Origin: Nitrospinaceae bacterium
GTDB taxonomy: Bacteria > Nitrospinota > Nitrospinia > Nitrospinales > JACRGP01
Reading direction: 5' to 3'
Length of the DNA stretch: 64,000 nt
Assembly (NCBI GenBank): GCA_029261555.1
Contig: JAJDBB010000014.1
Span: 31,466-95,465 of the forward strand
Both the position numbers and the translations under genes were made by a program. The notes under the pieces are model-generated. The model was given only the letters and a program-made list of their open reading frames with translations. It searched no databases and was not told the origin of the DNA. Of this stretch, positions 30,098 to 39,335 are shown one piece after another; position 1 is the first letter of the stretch, and each line of letters opens with the position of its first letter.

Positions 30098-31303
30098 TCA
30101 GGTCCCGGCATCTTCAACCGTGGGAGCTTGGGCAGGCTTGCCGGATCCGGATTTGATCCTAATCGCCAGTCGCGTCAATGCTTCCGTCGCCTTGTCCATT
30201 TCCTCGAGGGTATTGAACTTGCCCACGCTGATGCGCAGCGAGCGGTCGATCCAGGCGTCCGGAACCCCCATCGCCTTCAATACATGGGACGACGACAGCG
30301 CCCCTGAACTGCAGGCAGAACCCGTGGAGACGCAAATTCCCTCCAAGTCCAGAGCAATCATCAATGTTTCCCCTGATACTCCGTCAAACCCAATTCCAAG
30401 CGTATTGGGTAAACTCAGACTGGATGCGCCGAATATTTTAAATTCCAACCCGCTTGTTTCCAATCCTGTCAGCAAACGATTGCGCAAACTTTTCAGGTGG
30501 GCCGGGCCGTCGGAATCCAAAAACGCTCCGGCCAGTTCGGCGGCTTTTCCAAATCCCACGATACCCGCGACGTTTTCTGTGCCGCCTCGGCGCTTTTTTT
30601 CCTGACCGCCGCCGGAGACGAGGGAAGCCAATGGCGGAACGCCGCTCCGAATGAACAAGGCTCCCGCCCCTTTCGGTCCGTTGAGTTTGTGCGCCGAAAA
30701 CGACAGCAGATCGACGGGAAAATCGTCGACGGCAATGGGCATTTTCCCCACGCTTTGCACGGCGTCTGTGTGAAACAAGATTCCGCGTTCGCGCGCAATT
30801 GCCCCCAACGCGTGGACGTCCTGCACGGTTCCCACCTCGTTGTTGGCGTGATGGATGGAAATCAAAACCGTGTCCTCGGTAATGGCGTCTATGAGGCTTT
30901 GCGGATCGACGCGGCAATCGCCGTCCACCGGAAGAAAATCGATTTTGAAATCCTGCTTCTGCAAATCCCGGCAGGCGTTCAACACCGCCGGGTGTTCCGC
31001 CTGGCTGGCGATTATATGTCGCCCTTTATCCCGAAGCGCCCAAGCCGCGCCTTTGATTGCCAGGTTGTCCGATTCCGTGCCTCCGGCGGTGAAAACAATT
31101 TCGCCAGGACGGGCATGGATCAAGGCCGCAACCTGTTCGCGGGCCTCGTCGAGCGCCACCCGGGCCTTTCTGCCCGCAGAATGGATGCTGGAGGGATTGC
31201 CAAAATGCTCTAGCATATAAGGCGTCATCGCCTCCAACGCCTCAGGCGCCAAAGGCGTGGTCGCGTTGTGGTCCAGATAAATCAAATCGAAAATCCTTGG
31301 CAC
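30098..31303 (-). CDS. Cysteine desulfurase (NifS/IscS family)
   Basis: 401 residues, PLP-dependent class V. N-terminus IYLDHNATTPLAPEALEAM, cofactor phrases FTAGGTESDNLAIKGA and HTDAVQSVGK, the PLP lysine in SAHKLNGPKGAGAL, and the catalytic Cys loop in STGSACSSGALSSSHVL are all visible. It delivers persulfide sulfur from cysteine for Fe-S clusters or thiolation. No iscU/nifU is adjacent, but cysE, needed for cysteine synthesis, lies 97 bases upstream on the same strand. The C-terminus (KSGSGKPAQAPTVEDAGT) is an extension of no known role. Confidence 0.92.
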   Translation of the reverse strand: MPRIFDLIYLDHNATTPLAPEALEAMTPYMLEHFGNPSSIHSAGRKARVALDEAREQVAALIHARPGEIVFTAGGTESDNLAIKGAAWALRDKGRHIIASQAEHPAVLNACRDLQKQDFKIDFLPVDGDCRVDPQSLIDAITEDTVLISIHHANNEVGTVQDVHALGAIARERGILFHTDAVQSVGKMPIAVDDFPVDLLSFSAHKLNGPKGAGALFIRSGVPPLASLVSGGGQEKKRRGGTENVAGIVGFGKAAELAGAFLDSDGPAHLKSLRNRLLTGLETSGLEFKIFGASSLSLPNTLGIGFDGVSGETLMIALDLEGICVSTGSACSSGALSSSHVLKAMGVPDAWIDRSLRISVGKFNTLEEMDKATEALTRLAIRIKSGSGKPAQAPTVEDAGT

Positions 31304-31400
31304 ATTTTTAGTCTGTGGAGTTTACAGCCAGAGGTAAAACGCAGAGGGAGACAGTGAGTTTGAATTATGAAAAACAACGAACCTGGCACAAGATCAACGA

Positions 31401-32102
31401 TTAATGCCTATCGGTAAAATGGACAGCTTCTCCCGTCGGCGAGGCCTTCTTCAACTTATTAACCGTCTCAGTAAGCTCTCGAATTTCTTTTTGCATTTGC
31501 GGCAACTTTTCAAGAACGCATTCCAGCGCGCGCGCAACGGGATCGGGAAAAGCTTCCGGCCCGATGTCGTCCTCCTGAACGGGGCACACTCCGGAAAACA
31601 CCACCCGGCCCGGAACGCCGATCACCGTGGAATATTCCGGCACGTCCTGCAACACCACCGATCCCGAGCCGACCTTGGAGTTTCTTCCAACGGCAATGGG
31701 TCCCAACACTTGGGCGCCCGCGCCGATGGTAACGTGATCGCCAATGGTGGGATGCCGCTTGCCTTTTTTAGAGCTCAAGCCGCCAAGCGTTACCCCGTGA
31801 TAAATAAAAACGTCGTCGCCAACCTCGGACGTTTCTCCAATCACCACGCCCATGCCGTGGTCGATGAAAAAACGCCGACCAATTTTGGCGGCGGGATGAA
31901 TTTCAATTCCCGTAACGCCGCGAGCCAAAAAAGAAATGAACCGTGCAATAAAGCGAAAACCCTTATCCCAAAGCCAATGGGAAAACCGGTAAGCAACGAT
32001 CGCGTGAAAACAGGGATAAAATAGCAAAACCTCCAGAAAATTCCTGGCGGCAGGATCTTTTTTCAGCGCAACTTGAATGTCTTCCCGGAAACGACTAAAC
32101 AT
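31401..32102 (-). CDS. cysE: Serine O-acetyltransferase
   Basis: 233 residues from the ATG at 32102 ([20 protein letters not shown]), preferred over an upstream in-frame ATG because this is where the family begins. The left-handed beta-helix hexapeptide repeats run from [19 protein letters not shown] through [20 protein letters not shown]; the catalytic [11 protein letters not shown] segment is present. It makes O-acetylserine for cysteine synthesis. The C-terminal tail ([18 protein letters not shown]) is an added helix. It is paired with the cysteine desulfurase downstream. Confidence 0.92.
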   Translation of the reverse strand: MFSRFREDIQVALKKDPAARNFLEVLLFYPCFHAIVAYRFSHWLWDKGFRFIARFISFLARGVTGIEIHPAAKIGRRFFIDHGMGVVIGETSEVGDDVFIYHGVTLGGLSSKKGKRHPTIGDHVTIGAGAQVLGPIAVGRNSKVGSGSVVLQDVPEYSTVIGVPGRVVFSGVCPVQEDDIGPEAFPDPVARALECVLEKLPQMQKEIRELTETVNKLKKASPTGEAVHFTDRH

Positions 32103-32220
32103 TGGCCCAATAAGTTTAAGTATGGAAGTCTTTGTAAATTTTAAACTATTTGAACAAAGACGGTCAATAACAATCACTTTTTCAGACGCAAGCCCGAGCA
32201 GACTTCAAAAAGCGCAAAAC

Positions 32221-32253
32221 AAAAAACCCGTCCACCAAAGTGAACGGGTTTTT
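32221..32253 (-). terminator. Intrinsic terminator after the glycine-zipper lipoprotein gene
   Basis: The arms AAAAACCCGT and ACGGGTTTTT pair perfectly; inside them a C-A mismatch and a CAC/GTG triplet continue the stem to a CAAA loop. On the minus strand the stem is followed by a run of six T, about 77 bases after the stop of the 32330 gene. The A/T arms could also let it act on the plus strand, but no plus-strand gene ends here. Confidence 0.85.
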
Positions 32254-32329
32254 ATTTAGCGCCTGCGGAAAAATCCAAGCTAATCTCAGGGAAATTCCAT
32301 TCCTTTTTAAATCAAAAAACTTAGGGCGC

Positions 32330-32722
32330 TCAGTCCAGAACCGTGTGACCGCGGTTGGTCATGCATTTTTTAAAGACGCTTTTGAAATCGCCGTCCCCTT
32401 CAAGACCTTCTTTGGCTCCCCCGCCAATGCCTCCAGCGGCGGCTCCAATAGCGGCGCCTTGACCTGGAGCGCCAACCGCCGCCCCGATGGCGGCCCCTGC
32501 CGCAGCTCCAATCAAAGCGCCCACGCCGGCGCCTTTCAAGGTCTTATTGGTCGTATCGGCGGAGTTTTCTGCAATTACCCGGCATTCGTTTTCATCCTTC
32601 GTTAGATTCTGCGCGTTGGGATCGTTGGCCGTGTCTACCGTGGGCGTGTAGCCGCCCTTGGAGGCACAACCGGCGAACAGGAATGCAACAACCAAGGCCA
32701 TAGCCAAAACTTTTTTCGTCAT
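32330..32722 (-). CDS. Glycine-zipper outer-membrane lipoprotein
   Basis: 130 residues. The lipoprotein signal MTKKVLAMALVVAFLFAGC places the lipid Cys at residue 19. Residues about 65-100 form a glycine zipper (GAGVGALIGAAAGAAIGAAV), as in YMGG/Rick-17kDa antigen families that insert in the outer membrane. Two more Cys (ECRVIAENS, KKCMTNRG) could form a disulfide. The function of such proteins is mostly structural or stress-related. It is a single-gene unit ended by the terminator at 32221-32253. Confidence 0.83.
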   Translation of the reverse strand: MTKKVLAMALVVAFLFAGCASKGGYTPTVDTANDPNAQNLTKDENECRVIAENSADTTNKTLKGAGVGALIGAAAGAAIGAAVGAPGQGAAIGAAAGGIGGGAKEGLEGDGDFKSVFKKCMTNRGHTVLD

Positions 32723-32824
32723 GTGATTTTCTCCTCAAAAAATTTTTCCGACGCTTTTTCTCAGTCTAAGGAATTCCACTAATCAAGTCAAACGCTGTTC
32801 TGCCCCGGACAAACTCCAGCTTTG

Positions 32825-33604
32825 TCACTCGGATGGCGTCTCGGACGGCGAACCCTGATGGTTCTTCAATATTTCCTCCTGCTCGTCTTTGTCGACGGTT
32901 TTGTAAACGCGAATGGTTTCCAGCCGCTCCACTTGCTGAACGCGGATGAGCCCCAGCTTCATCAACTCCAACAGCGCCAGAAATAAAACTATCACCTCCT
33001 GTCGCGTGTTTATCGGAGTGAACAACGATTCAAACGTTACCGAGTCGGCCCCGTTCAGGATTTCCAATATGTATTTGATCCGGTCTTCGACGGACAGGAT
33101 GGAGACTTCAATCTCGTAATCTTTTTTGAAAGATTTCTGCTGAACCATTTTCTGAAACGCAGTCAGCAAATCGAAGACGTTGGCGTCGACCAAGGTCTCC
33201 TCCTTCTCGTCGACTGTCACCTCTCCGGACCTCGAAAAGACCTGCGACTGATCGAACTCGCGCTGACGCAACTGGAAGGCGGCGTCTTTATAACGCTGGT
33301 ACTCCATCAAACGCCGCATCAGTTCGGCACGCGGGTCCACTCCGGTATCGGGATCGATCTCTTCCTCTTCTGGCTTGGCGGGCAGGAGGGTCCGGGACTT
33401 GATCCGCGTCAATTCGGCGGCCATCAACAGGTATTCGCCGGCAACTTCCAGGTTCAGATCCTGCATCAAATCCAGATAGCTCAGGTATTGATCGGTGATT
33501 GCCGAGATGGGAATATCCTGGATATCCATCTTTTGTTCCTTGATCAAAAACAGGAGTAAGTCGAGGGGGCCTTCAAAAAAATCGAGTTTAAATTGATAGC
33601 TCAT
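32825..33604 (-). CDS. scpA: Segregation and condensation protein A
   Basis: 259 residues. N-terminus FKLDFFEGPLDLLLFLIKEQKMDIQDIPISAITDQYL is the diagnostic ScpA opening (first 20 and following residues), with AGEYLLMAAELTRIKSRTLLP after it; the winged-helix C-terminus ends near residue 245. It is the kleisin of the SMC-ScpAB condensin. scpB is not next to it. rsmE lies 46 bases upstream on the same strand. Confidence 0.93.
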   Translation of the reverse strand: MSYQFKLDFFEGPLDLLLFLIKEQKMDIQDIPISAITDQYLSYLDLMQDLNLEVAGEYLLMAAELTRIKSRTLLPAKPEEEEIDPDTGVDPRAELMRRLMEYQRYKDAAFQLRQREFDQSQVFSRSGEVTVDEKEETLVDANVFDLLTAFQKMVQQKSFKKDYEIEVSILSVEDRIKYILEILNGADSVTFESLFTPINTRQEVIVLFLALLELMKLGLIRVQQVERLETIRVYKTVDKDEQEEILKNHQGSPSETPSE

Positions 33605-33650
33605 GATCGCCTGGTAGGTTGAACGGGGTTACAAAGGAATCATAGCGATT

Positions 33651-34388
33651 TCACAAATCGCCGTAAAGATTTTGCAATATGGACAAAACAGCCGTGGGCG
33701 CGGTTTCCGCCCGCAATCTTCTGGGGCCCAGCGTGACGGTCTGAAATCCAAAACGCCGGGCGGTTTCGATCTCGCTCTGGGTAAGCCCGCCTTCGGGTCC
33801 GGTGAAACAAGCAATGTCCTCGACGGTTTTCCTCTCGAGGTTTTTCAGGCGAAAACTTTTTTCTTCCTCCCAAAAAACCAGCTTGAGGGTCCGGCCCCGG
33901 TTATTCTCGCAAAAAGCGCCGACGCTTTGTAGCTGTTTTTTGATCTCGGGAATTTTTGTGCGCCCGCATTGTTTGGAAGCCTCGGCAGCGATTTTTTCCC
34001 AGCGCCTAACTTTTTCATCCCATCGCGACTCAATCCCCCGCGCCACGCAACGTTCGGTCGCAAGAGGCGAAAGGGCGTTAACGCCAAGTTCAGCAGCCTT
34101 TCTAATAGCGTCGTCCAACTTAGCGCCTTTAAGGAGGGGAATTCCCAAATGGATTTCAACCGGAGATTCCGCCTCATAAAGTTCCGACGAAACGACTCGT
34201 CCTTCGACGCCTTTTCTATCGACTCGCGTCAATGTAACCTGATATCGGCTTCCCTCTCCGTCGAGGACTTCAATAGGGTCGCCGGGTTTCATTCTTAAGA
34301 CCGTATGGATATGCGCAGCGTCGGTTCCGCGAAGCAAGACCTCGTCGTTTGAGATTTGCTCCCGCGTGATGAAAAATTGCGACGTCAT
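33651..34388 (-). CDS. rsmE: 16S rRNA m3U1498 methyltransferase
   Basis: 245 residues of the SPOUT superfamily. It has an N-terminal PUA-like region (HIHTVLRMKPGDPIEVLDGEG in part) and the C-terminal trefoil-knot motifs CFTGPEGGLTQSEIE and TVTLGPRRLRAETA. It methylates U1498 of 16S rRNA. Its start codon overlaps the stop of the upstream HAD gene by 4 bases (ATGA), so the two are coupled. Confidence 0.93.
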   Translation of the reverse strand: MTSQFFITREQISNDEVLLRGTDAAHIHTVLRMKPGDPIEVLDGEGSRYQVTLTRVDRKGVEGRVVSSELYEAESPVEIHLGIPLLKGAKLDDAIRKAAELGVNALSPLATERCVARGIESRWDEKVRRWEKIAAEASKQCGRTKIPEIKKQLQSVGAFCENNRGRTLKLVFWEEEKSFRLKNLERKTVEDIACFTGPEGGLTQSEIETARRFGFQTVTLGPRRLRAETAPTAVLSILQNLYGDL

Positions 34389-35131
34389 GCGCGATCCAAA
34401 GCCTGACTCTTAGTTTTCGTCAATCCCGTCAATCCCGTCAGGTCGCCAAGGATATATTCCGGGCAGATACCGTTGGAGAGTGGCCCCCCGTCTCTGTTCA
34501 ACCAGGCGGCGCACATGCCAACGTCCTGCGACCCCTTGACGTCGTTTTGTAAATGGTCGCCCACGAAAAGTATATCTTCCGGAGGCATACCCAGACGGCT
34601 TTGGGCGAGACGAAATATTGAGGGATGGGGTTTGCGGAAAGGAACTTCGGTCGAATATATGGAAAATTCAAAGTACTTGTCCAACCCGGTTTTCCGGCGC
34701 TCGCTATGTTTTATGAATCCCGGGTTGGTGGTGTTGGAGATGATTCCCATCCGAACCCCGCCGTCTAACAGGTATTTCAACGCCGGAAGAACGTCTGGAT
34801 AAACTTTCCGACAGGAATGAATTGCCGCATAATAGACGCGAAGCATTTCTTCCAAACTGGTTTTTTCTCCAACGTCGATTTGGTAACGCAACAAGAGGCA
34901 TTTTAAAACCGTCTCAAAATGCGCCTCCTGATGGGTAACACGGGAAGTTCGAATGGTTTCTTTGAAAATCGAATCGGTAAACTGGAAAGCCTCGGTCGCA
35001 TCGGGGAGCGCAATCCCCTTCCCTTCCAAAAACCGGAAGAGTTCCTGAAACGCAAAAAAACCGTCCTCATTCACCAGGTCCACAAGCGTGTAGGCCCAAT
35101 CGAATAAAACGGCTTTATAGGGAAAAGGCAT
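34385..35131 (-). CDS. HAD-superfamily hydrolase
   Basis: 248 residues. Motif I is AVLFDWAYTLVD, unusual in having WAYT where DxDGT is typical: the nucleophile Asp is present, but the second Asp of DxD is replaced by Ala. Motif II is MGIISNTTNPG, with Lys in PFRKPHPSIF and motif IV in ILFVGDHLQNDV. The cap is helical as in phosphoglycolate phosphatase or YjjG-type enzymes. Loss of the second Asp suggests a dehalogenase-like or altered reaction. A small 9-base tandem repeat near 34420-34440 encodes GLTGLT near the C-terminus. Confidence 0.82.
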   Translation of the reverse strand: MPFPYKAVLFDWAYTLVDLVNEDGFFAFQELFRFLEGKGIALPDATEAFQFTDSIFKETIRTSRVTHQEAHFETVLKCLLLRYQIDVGEKTSLEEMLRVYYAAIHSCRKVYPDVLPALKYLLDGGVRMGIISNTTNPGFIKHSERRKTGLDKYFEFSIYSTEVPFRKPHPSIFRLAQSRLGMPPEDILFVGDHLQNDVKGSQDVGMCAAWLNRDGGPLSNGICPEYILGDLTGLTGLTKTKSQALDRA

Positions 35132-35397
35132 CGCGTCGGAAATAAAAATGTTGTTTCTGCACTATTTCTATCCTGGCGTCTGAAGCAAAAGAGCAACAAA
35201 TACCCCAAAAAAAGCTTATTAATCAATAGATCACAGGAAACCGCCGCCCTCTTGAACCCGGAGCTATCCCCGCAGCCTAAAATTCAAAAGCATTTCCCCA
35301 AACTCTCCCAGACCATTAATAACGCCTTGGCGTATAATAGCTCATGGAGGGAATTAATTGAACATCATTTCCCATCCGGTTTTTTTCTTTTCGCAGG

Positions 35398-35937
35398 ATG
35401 AAAAACTTGAACCTCAGAAAGCTGCCGCAAAAAAATTTATCCAACGGAGAACTAGTAGACGTCGCGCTCTCCCTTGGATGTGTTGAAGCCAAAATCATCC
35501 CCACGAAAAATATCATGTTGGGCAATTGGGTTAAGTTGCAGTGCCAGTATGGTTGTTCGCATTTCGGCAAACTATTCACCTGTCCGCCCTGCACCCCGAA
35601 CGCGGACGACATGTCCGATATTTTGATGGACTACCAGCAAGCGCTCCTGATCAAAGCGTCCAGCGCCAAAGACGTCCATAAAATAGTCCTCTCCCTGGAA
35701 TCCCGCCTCAAGACACAGGGAGAATACAAAGCCTTTGGCCTCGAAGCCCTGCCCTGCGATTTGTGCGAGGTGTGCACCGTCGAAACGCAATGCCAGTTTC
35801 CGGAGGAAGCTCGTCCCACTCTGCAAGCCTGCGGAATCGACGTGCCCCAAACCGTCTCTGGAACCGGTTGGGACGTCGCCACAGAGCATAGCCCTTGTTC
35901 GGAAGCCTATCCTTTCGGAATGGTCCTCATCAATTAG
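35398..35937 (+). CDS. DUF2284 predicted metal-binding protein
   Basis: 179 residues with many Cys in the DUF2284 arrangement: CQYGCSHFGKLFTCPPCTPN near residue 43 and CDLCEVCTVETQC near 119, then CGIDVPQTV. The Cys groups suggest one or more metal or Fe-S sites, and TPTAEEMRK-type sequences common in the family correspond to NADDMSDIL here. Cytoplasmic; function unknown for the family. It stands alone, 266 bases from the divergent HAD gene; that gap shows no recognisable feature beyond AT-rich sequence. Confidence 0.82.
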   Translation: MKNLNLRKLPQKNLSNGELVDVALSLGCVEAKIIPTKNIMLGNWVKLQCQYGCSHFGKLFTCPPCTPNADDMSDILMDYQQALLIKASSAKDVHKIVLSLESRLKTQGEYKAFGLEALPCDLCEVCTVETQCQFPEEARPTLQACGIDVPQTVSGTGWDVATEHSPCSEAYPFGMVLIN

Positions 35938-36016
35938 CAAAACCTCTATCCCCTCTTAAATTTTTTTTCAGCAGATGCGCTATCGCTACGCCATAATGTA
36001 GATTCCGCCATCCGCG

Positions 36017-36243
36017 CGGAATCCCACCTGTGCGAACTGGGAACGGGGGCTGAACAAAAACACCAACGGACTCATCCGGCAATATCTACCGAAGCCAAAA
36101 CGTCTGGACGACGTCGCGGACGAGGAACTCAAAATCATCATGGAACGGCTCAATCACAGCCCAGAAAATCGCTTGGATTTAAAACTCCCTATGATCTACT
36201 CTTCAAAAAGAACTTTTTACTAACTGTTGCACTTACAAGTTGA
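36017..36243 (+). pseudogene. IS30-family transposase, C-terminal remnant
   Basis: The frame from 36017 reads NWERGLNKNTNGLIRQYLPK followed by a region ending MERLNHSPENRLDL, which matches the end of the DDE domain of IS30 transposases (WERGxNENTNGLIRQYFPK, then RLN.RPRK.LG.KTP). Near 36180 the frame breaks: a one-base deletion in the TTT/AAAA run moves the ending KTPYDLLF...TVALTS to another frame, with TGA at 36241. A stop at 35999 cuts it off upstream, so at least three quarters of the gene are missing. No intact inverted repeats were found. Confidence 0.82.
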
Positions 36244-36270
36244 ATCCAACTTTTTTCGACGGAATTTTAA

Positions 36271-38094
36271 ATGTATTTATCGCACCAACTTTCAAAGTAT
36301 CAATTCAGCCCCCGCAAAATGTTCTCAAGAAAAACTTGGATCTGGGTTACAGCCGGACTTTTTCTAATATTATTTTCTACCCAGGTTTATGCCGAAAAGA
36401 ACATTCCGTCTAAAGACCAAACATCCGCCGAGAAAAAACAACCTGAACTGGATCCCCTGGAAGACCGGCAAGTCAATCTATTTCTAGTCGTCAAAAAAAG
36501 CGTTGGCATTCGGAAAGAGTTGGTCGATCTATCCAAAAAAGCCTCTACCAAGGAAATCGAAGACCAGATCAAAAGTCTGCAAAAAGAACTCGAAACTCTA
36601 AATAACAGTTTTGAGACTTTATCCACCCAGCTTCACGGCGAGGAAATCCCAAAAGTTGAAGAAATACAAATCAGCTGGACAGACGAATTACAAGAAATCA
36701 CCAAACCAATTTTAAAGTCAATCCGAGAAATTACCTCCCGGCCCAGAAGGATAGAAAGCCTTAATGCCAAAATTGAAGCCTTAAAGGTTCAAATTAAGAA
36801 TTATGAAACGGCCAGAAAAAACCTTAACGACCTCGATCAAATAAAACCGAACGCTTTGAAACAAGCAGAAAAGAGCAACGGAGAAAAATTAGAAAAAAAA
36901 GACCTGGTAAATAACTTCAAAACCAAACTGGACGCATTATACGACAAATACAATCCTGAGTTTTTGGTTTTGAAGCTGGGCCAAGCCGAGGCCAGCCTGG
37001 CTAAAATCCAGCAGTCGGACAAATCGATTTTTGGCGTATTGGCAGAAGCATTTAGCGATTTTTTTGAAGTACGAGGCAGAAACCTGTTTATTTCCCTGGC
37101 TTCCTTTGCAGGTGTATGGTGGTCTTTGTTTCATGTCTACAGAATATTTAGCGAAAAAACCCGGTTTCTGGACGCGCTGAACCGTCCGGCAAGAAAAATC
37201 ATTAAAGCGTCCTACAATTTTTTTATATTTGGTCTCGCCGTACTTGCCGGGCTTTTAGCCCTCTATTTATTGAACGACTGGTTGCTATTAAGCATGCTCG
37301 CCATGTTTTTAATAGCCCTGGCCTGGACCTCGCGCCAACTTCTTCCAAGATTTTTACAGGAATTGCGTCTGATTCTAAACTTTGGATCCGTACGCGAAGG
37401 CGAACGTTTATTTTGGAAGGGCGTGCCCTGGCTGGTGAAAGATTTGGGCATGTATGCAATTTTAATGAATCCACGCCTGGAAGGAGGAAGTATCAAATTA
37501 CCCGTTGGAGAATTGGCCGCGGAGCATTCACGGCCTTTCGTCAAAGAAGAAGACTGGTTTCCTACGGAAATTGGGAATTGGGTGATTTTATCCGACGATA
37601 CTTTCGGAAAAATAATAAGCCAAACTCCAGAACAGGTGATCGTGGAACATCTCGGTTCCAGGAAATATTATTTGACTCCGGAGTTTTTAACGCTCAAGCC
37701 CAGAAACCTTTCTTCTGGATATACCCTTGTCATCAAATTCGGGCTGGACTACGGGACACAAGATAAAATATGTGAAGACCTGCCGGAGTTATTTAAAACA
37801 AACCTTGAAAAGTATTTTAGGGATGAATTAGAAGCCACCCCTCCGGCCTTTGAAAAATTAAAAGTCCAATTTGACGAAGCGGGAGCAAGCTCTTTAAATC
37901 TAATCATAATTGCCGTTGTAAACGGAAAATATGCCGAAGAGTATTATTCGTTCAAAAGAACAATAAATAAAGAACTCGTTTCCATATGCAATGAAAACAA
38001 CCTGACCATTCCATTTAATCAGATGACCCTGAGCCTTTCCCCCCAGATGGAAGACCTTGCTCATAACGCCATTAAAGAAAAAGGTTCCATTTAA
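36271..38094 (+). CDS. MscS-family mechanosensitive channel with a long periplasmic coiled coil
   Basis: 607 residues, or 591 from an internal ATG at 36319 that directly precedes a signal peptide (TWIWVTAGLFLILFSTQVYA). Residues about 60-240 are charged coiled coil (IEDQIKSLQKELETLNNSF in part). Three or four TM helices follow near 270-350. The MscS beta domain carries NFGSVREGERLFWKGVPW and EIGNWVILSDDTFGKIISQ, and a C-terminal cytoplasmic domain ends the protein. It resembles MscK/KefA-type large channels rather than minimal MscS. It begins 27 bases after the IS30 remnant. Confidence 0.82.
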   Translation: MYLSHQLSKYQFSPRKMFSRKTWIWVTAGLFLILFSTQVYAEKNIPSKDQTSAEKKQPELDPLEDRQVNLFLVVKKSVGIRKELVDLSKKASTKEIEDQIKSLQKELETLNNSFETLSTQLHGEEIPKVEEIQISWTDELQEITKPILKSIREITSRPRRIESLNAKIEALKVQIKNYETARKNLNDLDQIKPNALKQAEKSNGEKLEKKDLVNNFKTKLDALYDKYNPEFLVLKLGQAEASLAKIQQSDKSIFGVLAEAFSDFFEVRGRNLFISLASFAGVWWSLFHVYRIFSEKTRFLDALNRPARKIIKASYNFFIFGLAVLAGLLALYLLNDWLLLSMLAMFLIALAWTSRQLLPRFLQELRLILNFGSVREGERLFWKGVPWLVKDLGMYAILMNPRLEGGSIKLPVGELAAEHSRPFVKEEDWFPTEIGNWVILSDDTFGKIISQTPEQVIVEHLGSRKYYLTPEFLTLKPRNLSSGYTLVIKFGLDYGTQDKICEDLPELFKTNLEKYFRDELEATPPAFEKLKVQFDEAGASSLNLIIIAVVNGKYAEEYYSFKRTINKELVSICNENNLTIPFNQMTLSLSPQMEDLAHNAIKEKGSI

Positions 38095-39335
38095 ATCCGA
38101 ATTAATCTTTTTCGAGGCGCGGTTTTTACGATTTCGCGCAATTCCTTGAGATCCTTGCCGTCGATACCAAGGAAATACAATATCAAACCTAGATCGGAAA
38201 TATTGATGCTGGCGCGGGCGTGTTTTTGGACGATCGGTTTGGCGTTGAACGCAATACCCAACCCGGCCTGAGCCAGCATCTGGATATCGTTTGCCCCGTC
38301 GCCCACCGCCGCAACCTGCTTAAGGGAGATCCCGTTTTCCCGGGCCAGCGATTTCAAAATCCGGGCCTTGGCCGGCGCGTCCACGATCTCTCCCTCCAAT
38401 TCTCCGGTCAACCGGTTGTCCTCAATTTTTAACTGGTTGGCAAATCCATAATCCAGCCCGTACTTCTTTTTGAGGTGGTCGATAAAAATCTGAAATCCTC
38501 CGCTGACGATGGCCACCTTGTGCCCCAGATGCTGGAGGATTTTCACCATCTCCTCCGCGCCCGGCGTCAGCGGCAGGTTCCGGGTCAAGCCGCGCAACTT
38601 GGAAACGGGCAGCCCTTTTAAAAGAGCCACCCTTTTTTTGAGCGCGGATTTGAAAGGCATTTTCCCGTCCATTGCGCGATGCGTGATGGCCTTCATTTCC
38701 GTTTCAACTCCCGCCAGTTTGCCCAACTCGTCGATTACCTCGCATTGCAAAAAGGTCATATCCGCGTCCAGAACGACAAGGCGCTTGTTCCGGCGAAACA
38801 GGGTGTCTTCCTGCACGGCGATATCCACGGCATGGGTTTCCTTAAAGCGAACCAACTCGTCCATCGCCTCCACCACCTGCGTTGGACGGCGCGTTCCGAT
38901 CACAAACTCCATCACATGATGGTTTCCGGAATCGAGTTGTTCAATGCGAAGGATATTAATATCCAGAGAGGCAAAAGTCCGGGTAAGTTCGCGAAGCGTT
39001 TCCGCGGAAATCTGTTCCCCCAACACGGTAATAACGGTGCGATGCTTGTATGGGGAGTCAAGAAGCGCGAGTTCACGCAAAGGATACACATGAACCTTGA
39101 GTCCCGTTTTTTGGGAAAAGTCGTTAAACGCGGTTTTTATAGGCGCCAGGGAAGAGCTTTCGTTCCCTTCCAAAAACAAGGAAAGATTCAACAGTCCGTT
39201 AAAGACAAACTGCTTGATATCTACAACGCGCCAACGGGAAGAATCAATCAACCCCATGGCCTCGGCGAGAATTCCAGGACCATCGGGACCCGCGACGTGG
39301 ATATGTAGTTGACGGCTGGGTGGCAGTGAAGTCAT
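38091..39335 (-). CDS. serB: Phosphoserine phosphatase with ACT domains
   Basis: 414 residues from the ATG at 39335, which overlaps the LRR gene stop as ATGA. Two N-terminal ACT-like domains (LHIHVAGPDGPGILAEAMG near residue 10; TVITVLGEQISAETLRELT near 100) precede the HAD domain: motif I VVLDADMTFLQCE, GVETEMKAITHRAMDG, VAIVSGGFQIF and VGDGANDIQML. The last step of serine synthesis. Motif I reads DADMT instead of the usual DxDST. Serine feeds cysE 6 kb away. Its end overlaps the convergent MscS gene by 4 bases. Confidence 0.93.
   Translation of the reverse strand: MTSLPPSRQLHIHVAGPDGPGILAEAMGLIDSSRWRVVDIKQFVFNGLLNLSLFLEGNESSSLAPIKTAFNDFSQKTGLKVHVYPLRELALLDSPYKHRTVITVLGEQISAETLRELTRTFASLDINILRIEQLDSGNHHVMEFVIGTRRPTQVVEAMDELVRFKETHAVDIAVQEDTLFRRNKRLVVLDADMTFLQCEVIDELGKLAGVETEMKAITHRAMDGKMPFKSALKKRVALLKGLPVSKLRGLTRNLPLTPGAEEMVKILQHLGHKVAIVSGGFQIFIDHLKKKYGLDYGFANQLKIEDNRLTGELEGEIVDAPAKARILKSLARENGISLKQVAAVGDGANDIQMLAQAGLGIAFNAKPIVQKHARASINISDLGLILYFLGIDGKDLKELREIVKTAPRKRLIRI

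Noticed and set aside
30497..31213. 238-codon plus-strand frame
   Set aside because: Antisense to the cysteine desulfurase gene, whose motifs are complete; shadow frame.
35200..35290. Possible cobalamin-type riboswitch before DUF2284 (GGAGCTATCCCCGCAGCC)
   Set aside because: The conserved GCCACTG core and the needed helices are not found; the likeness is only in a few GC-rich bases.
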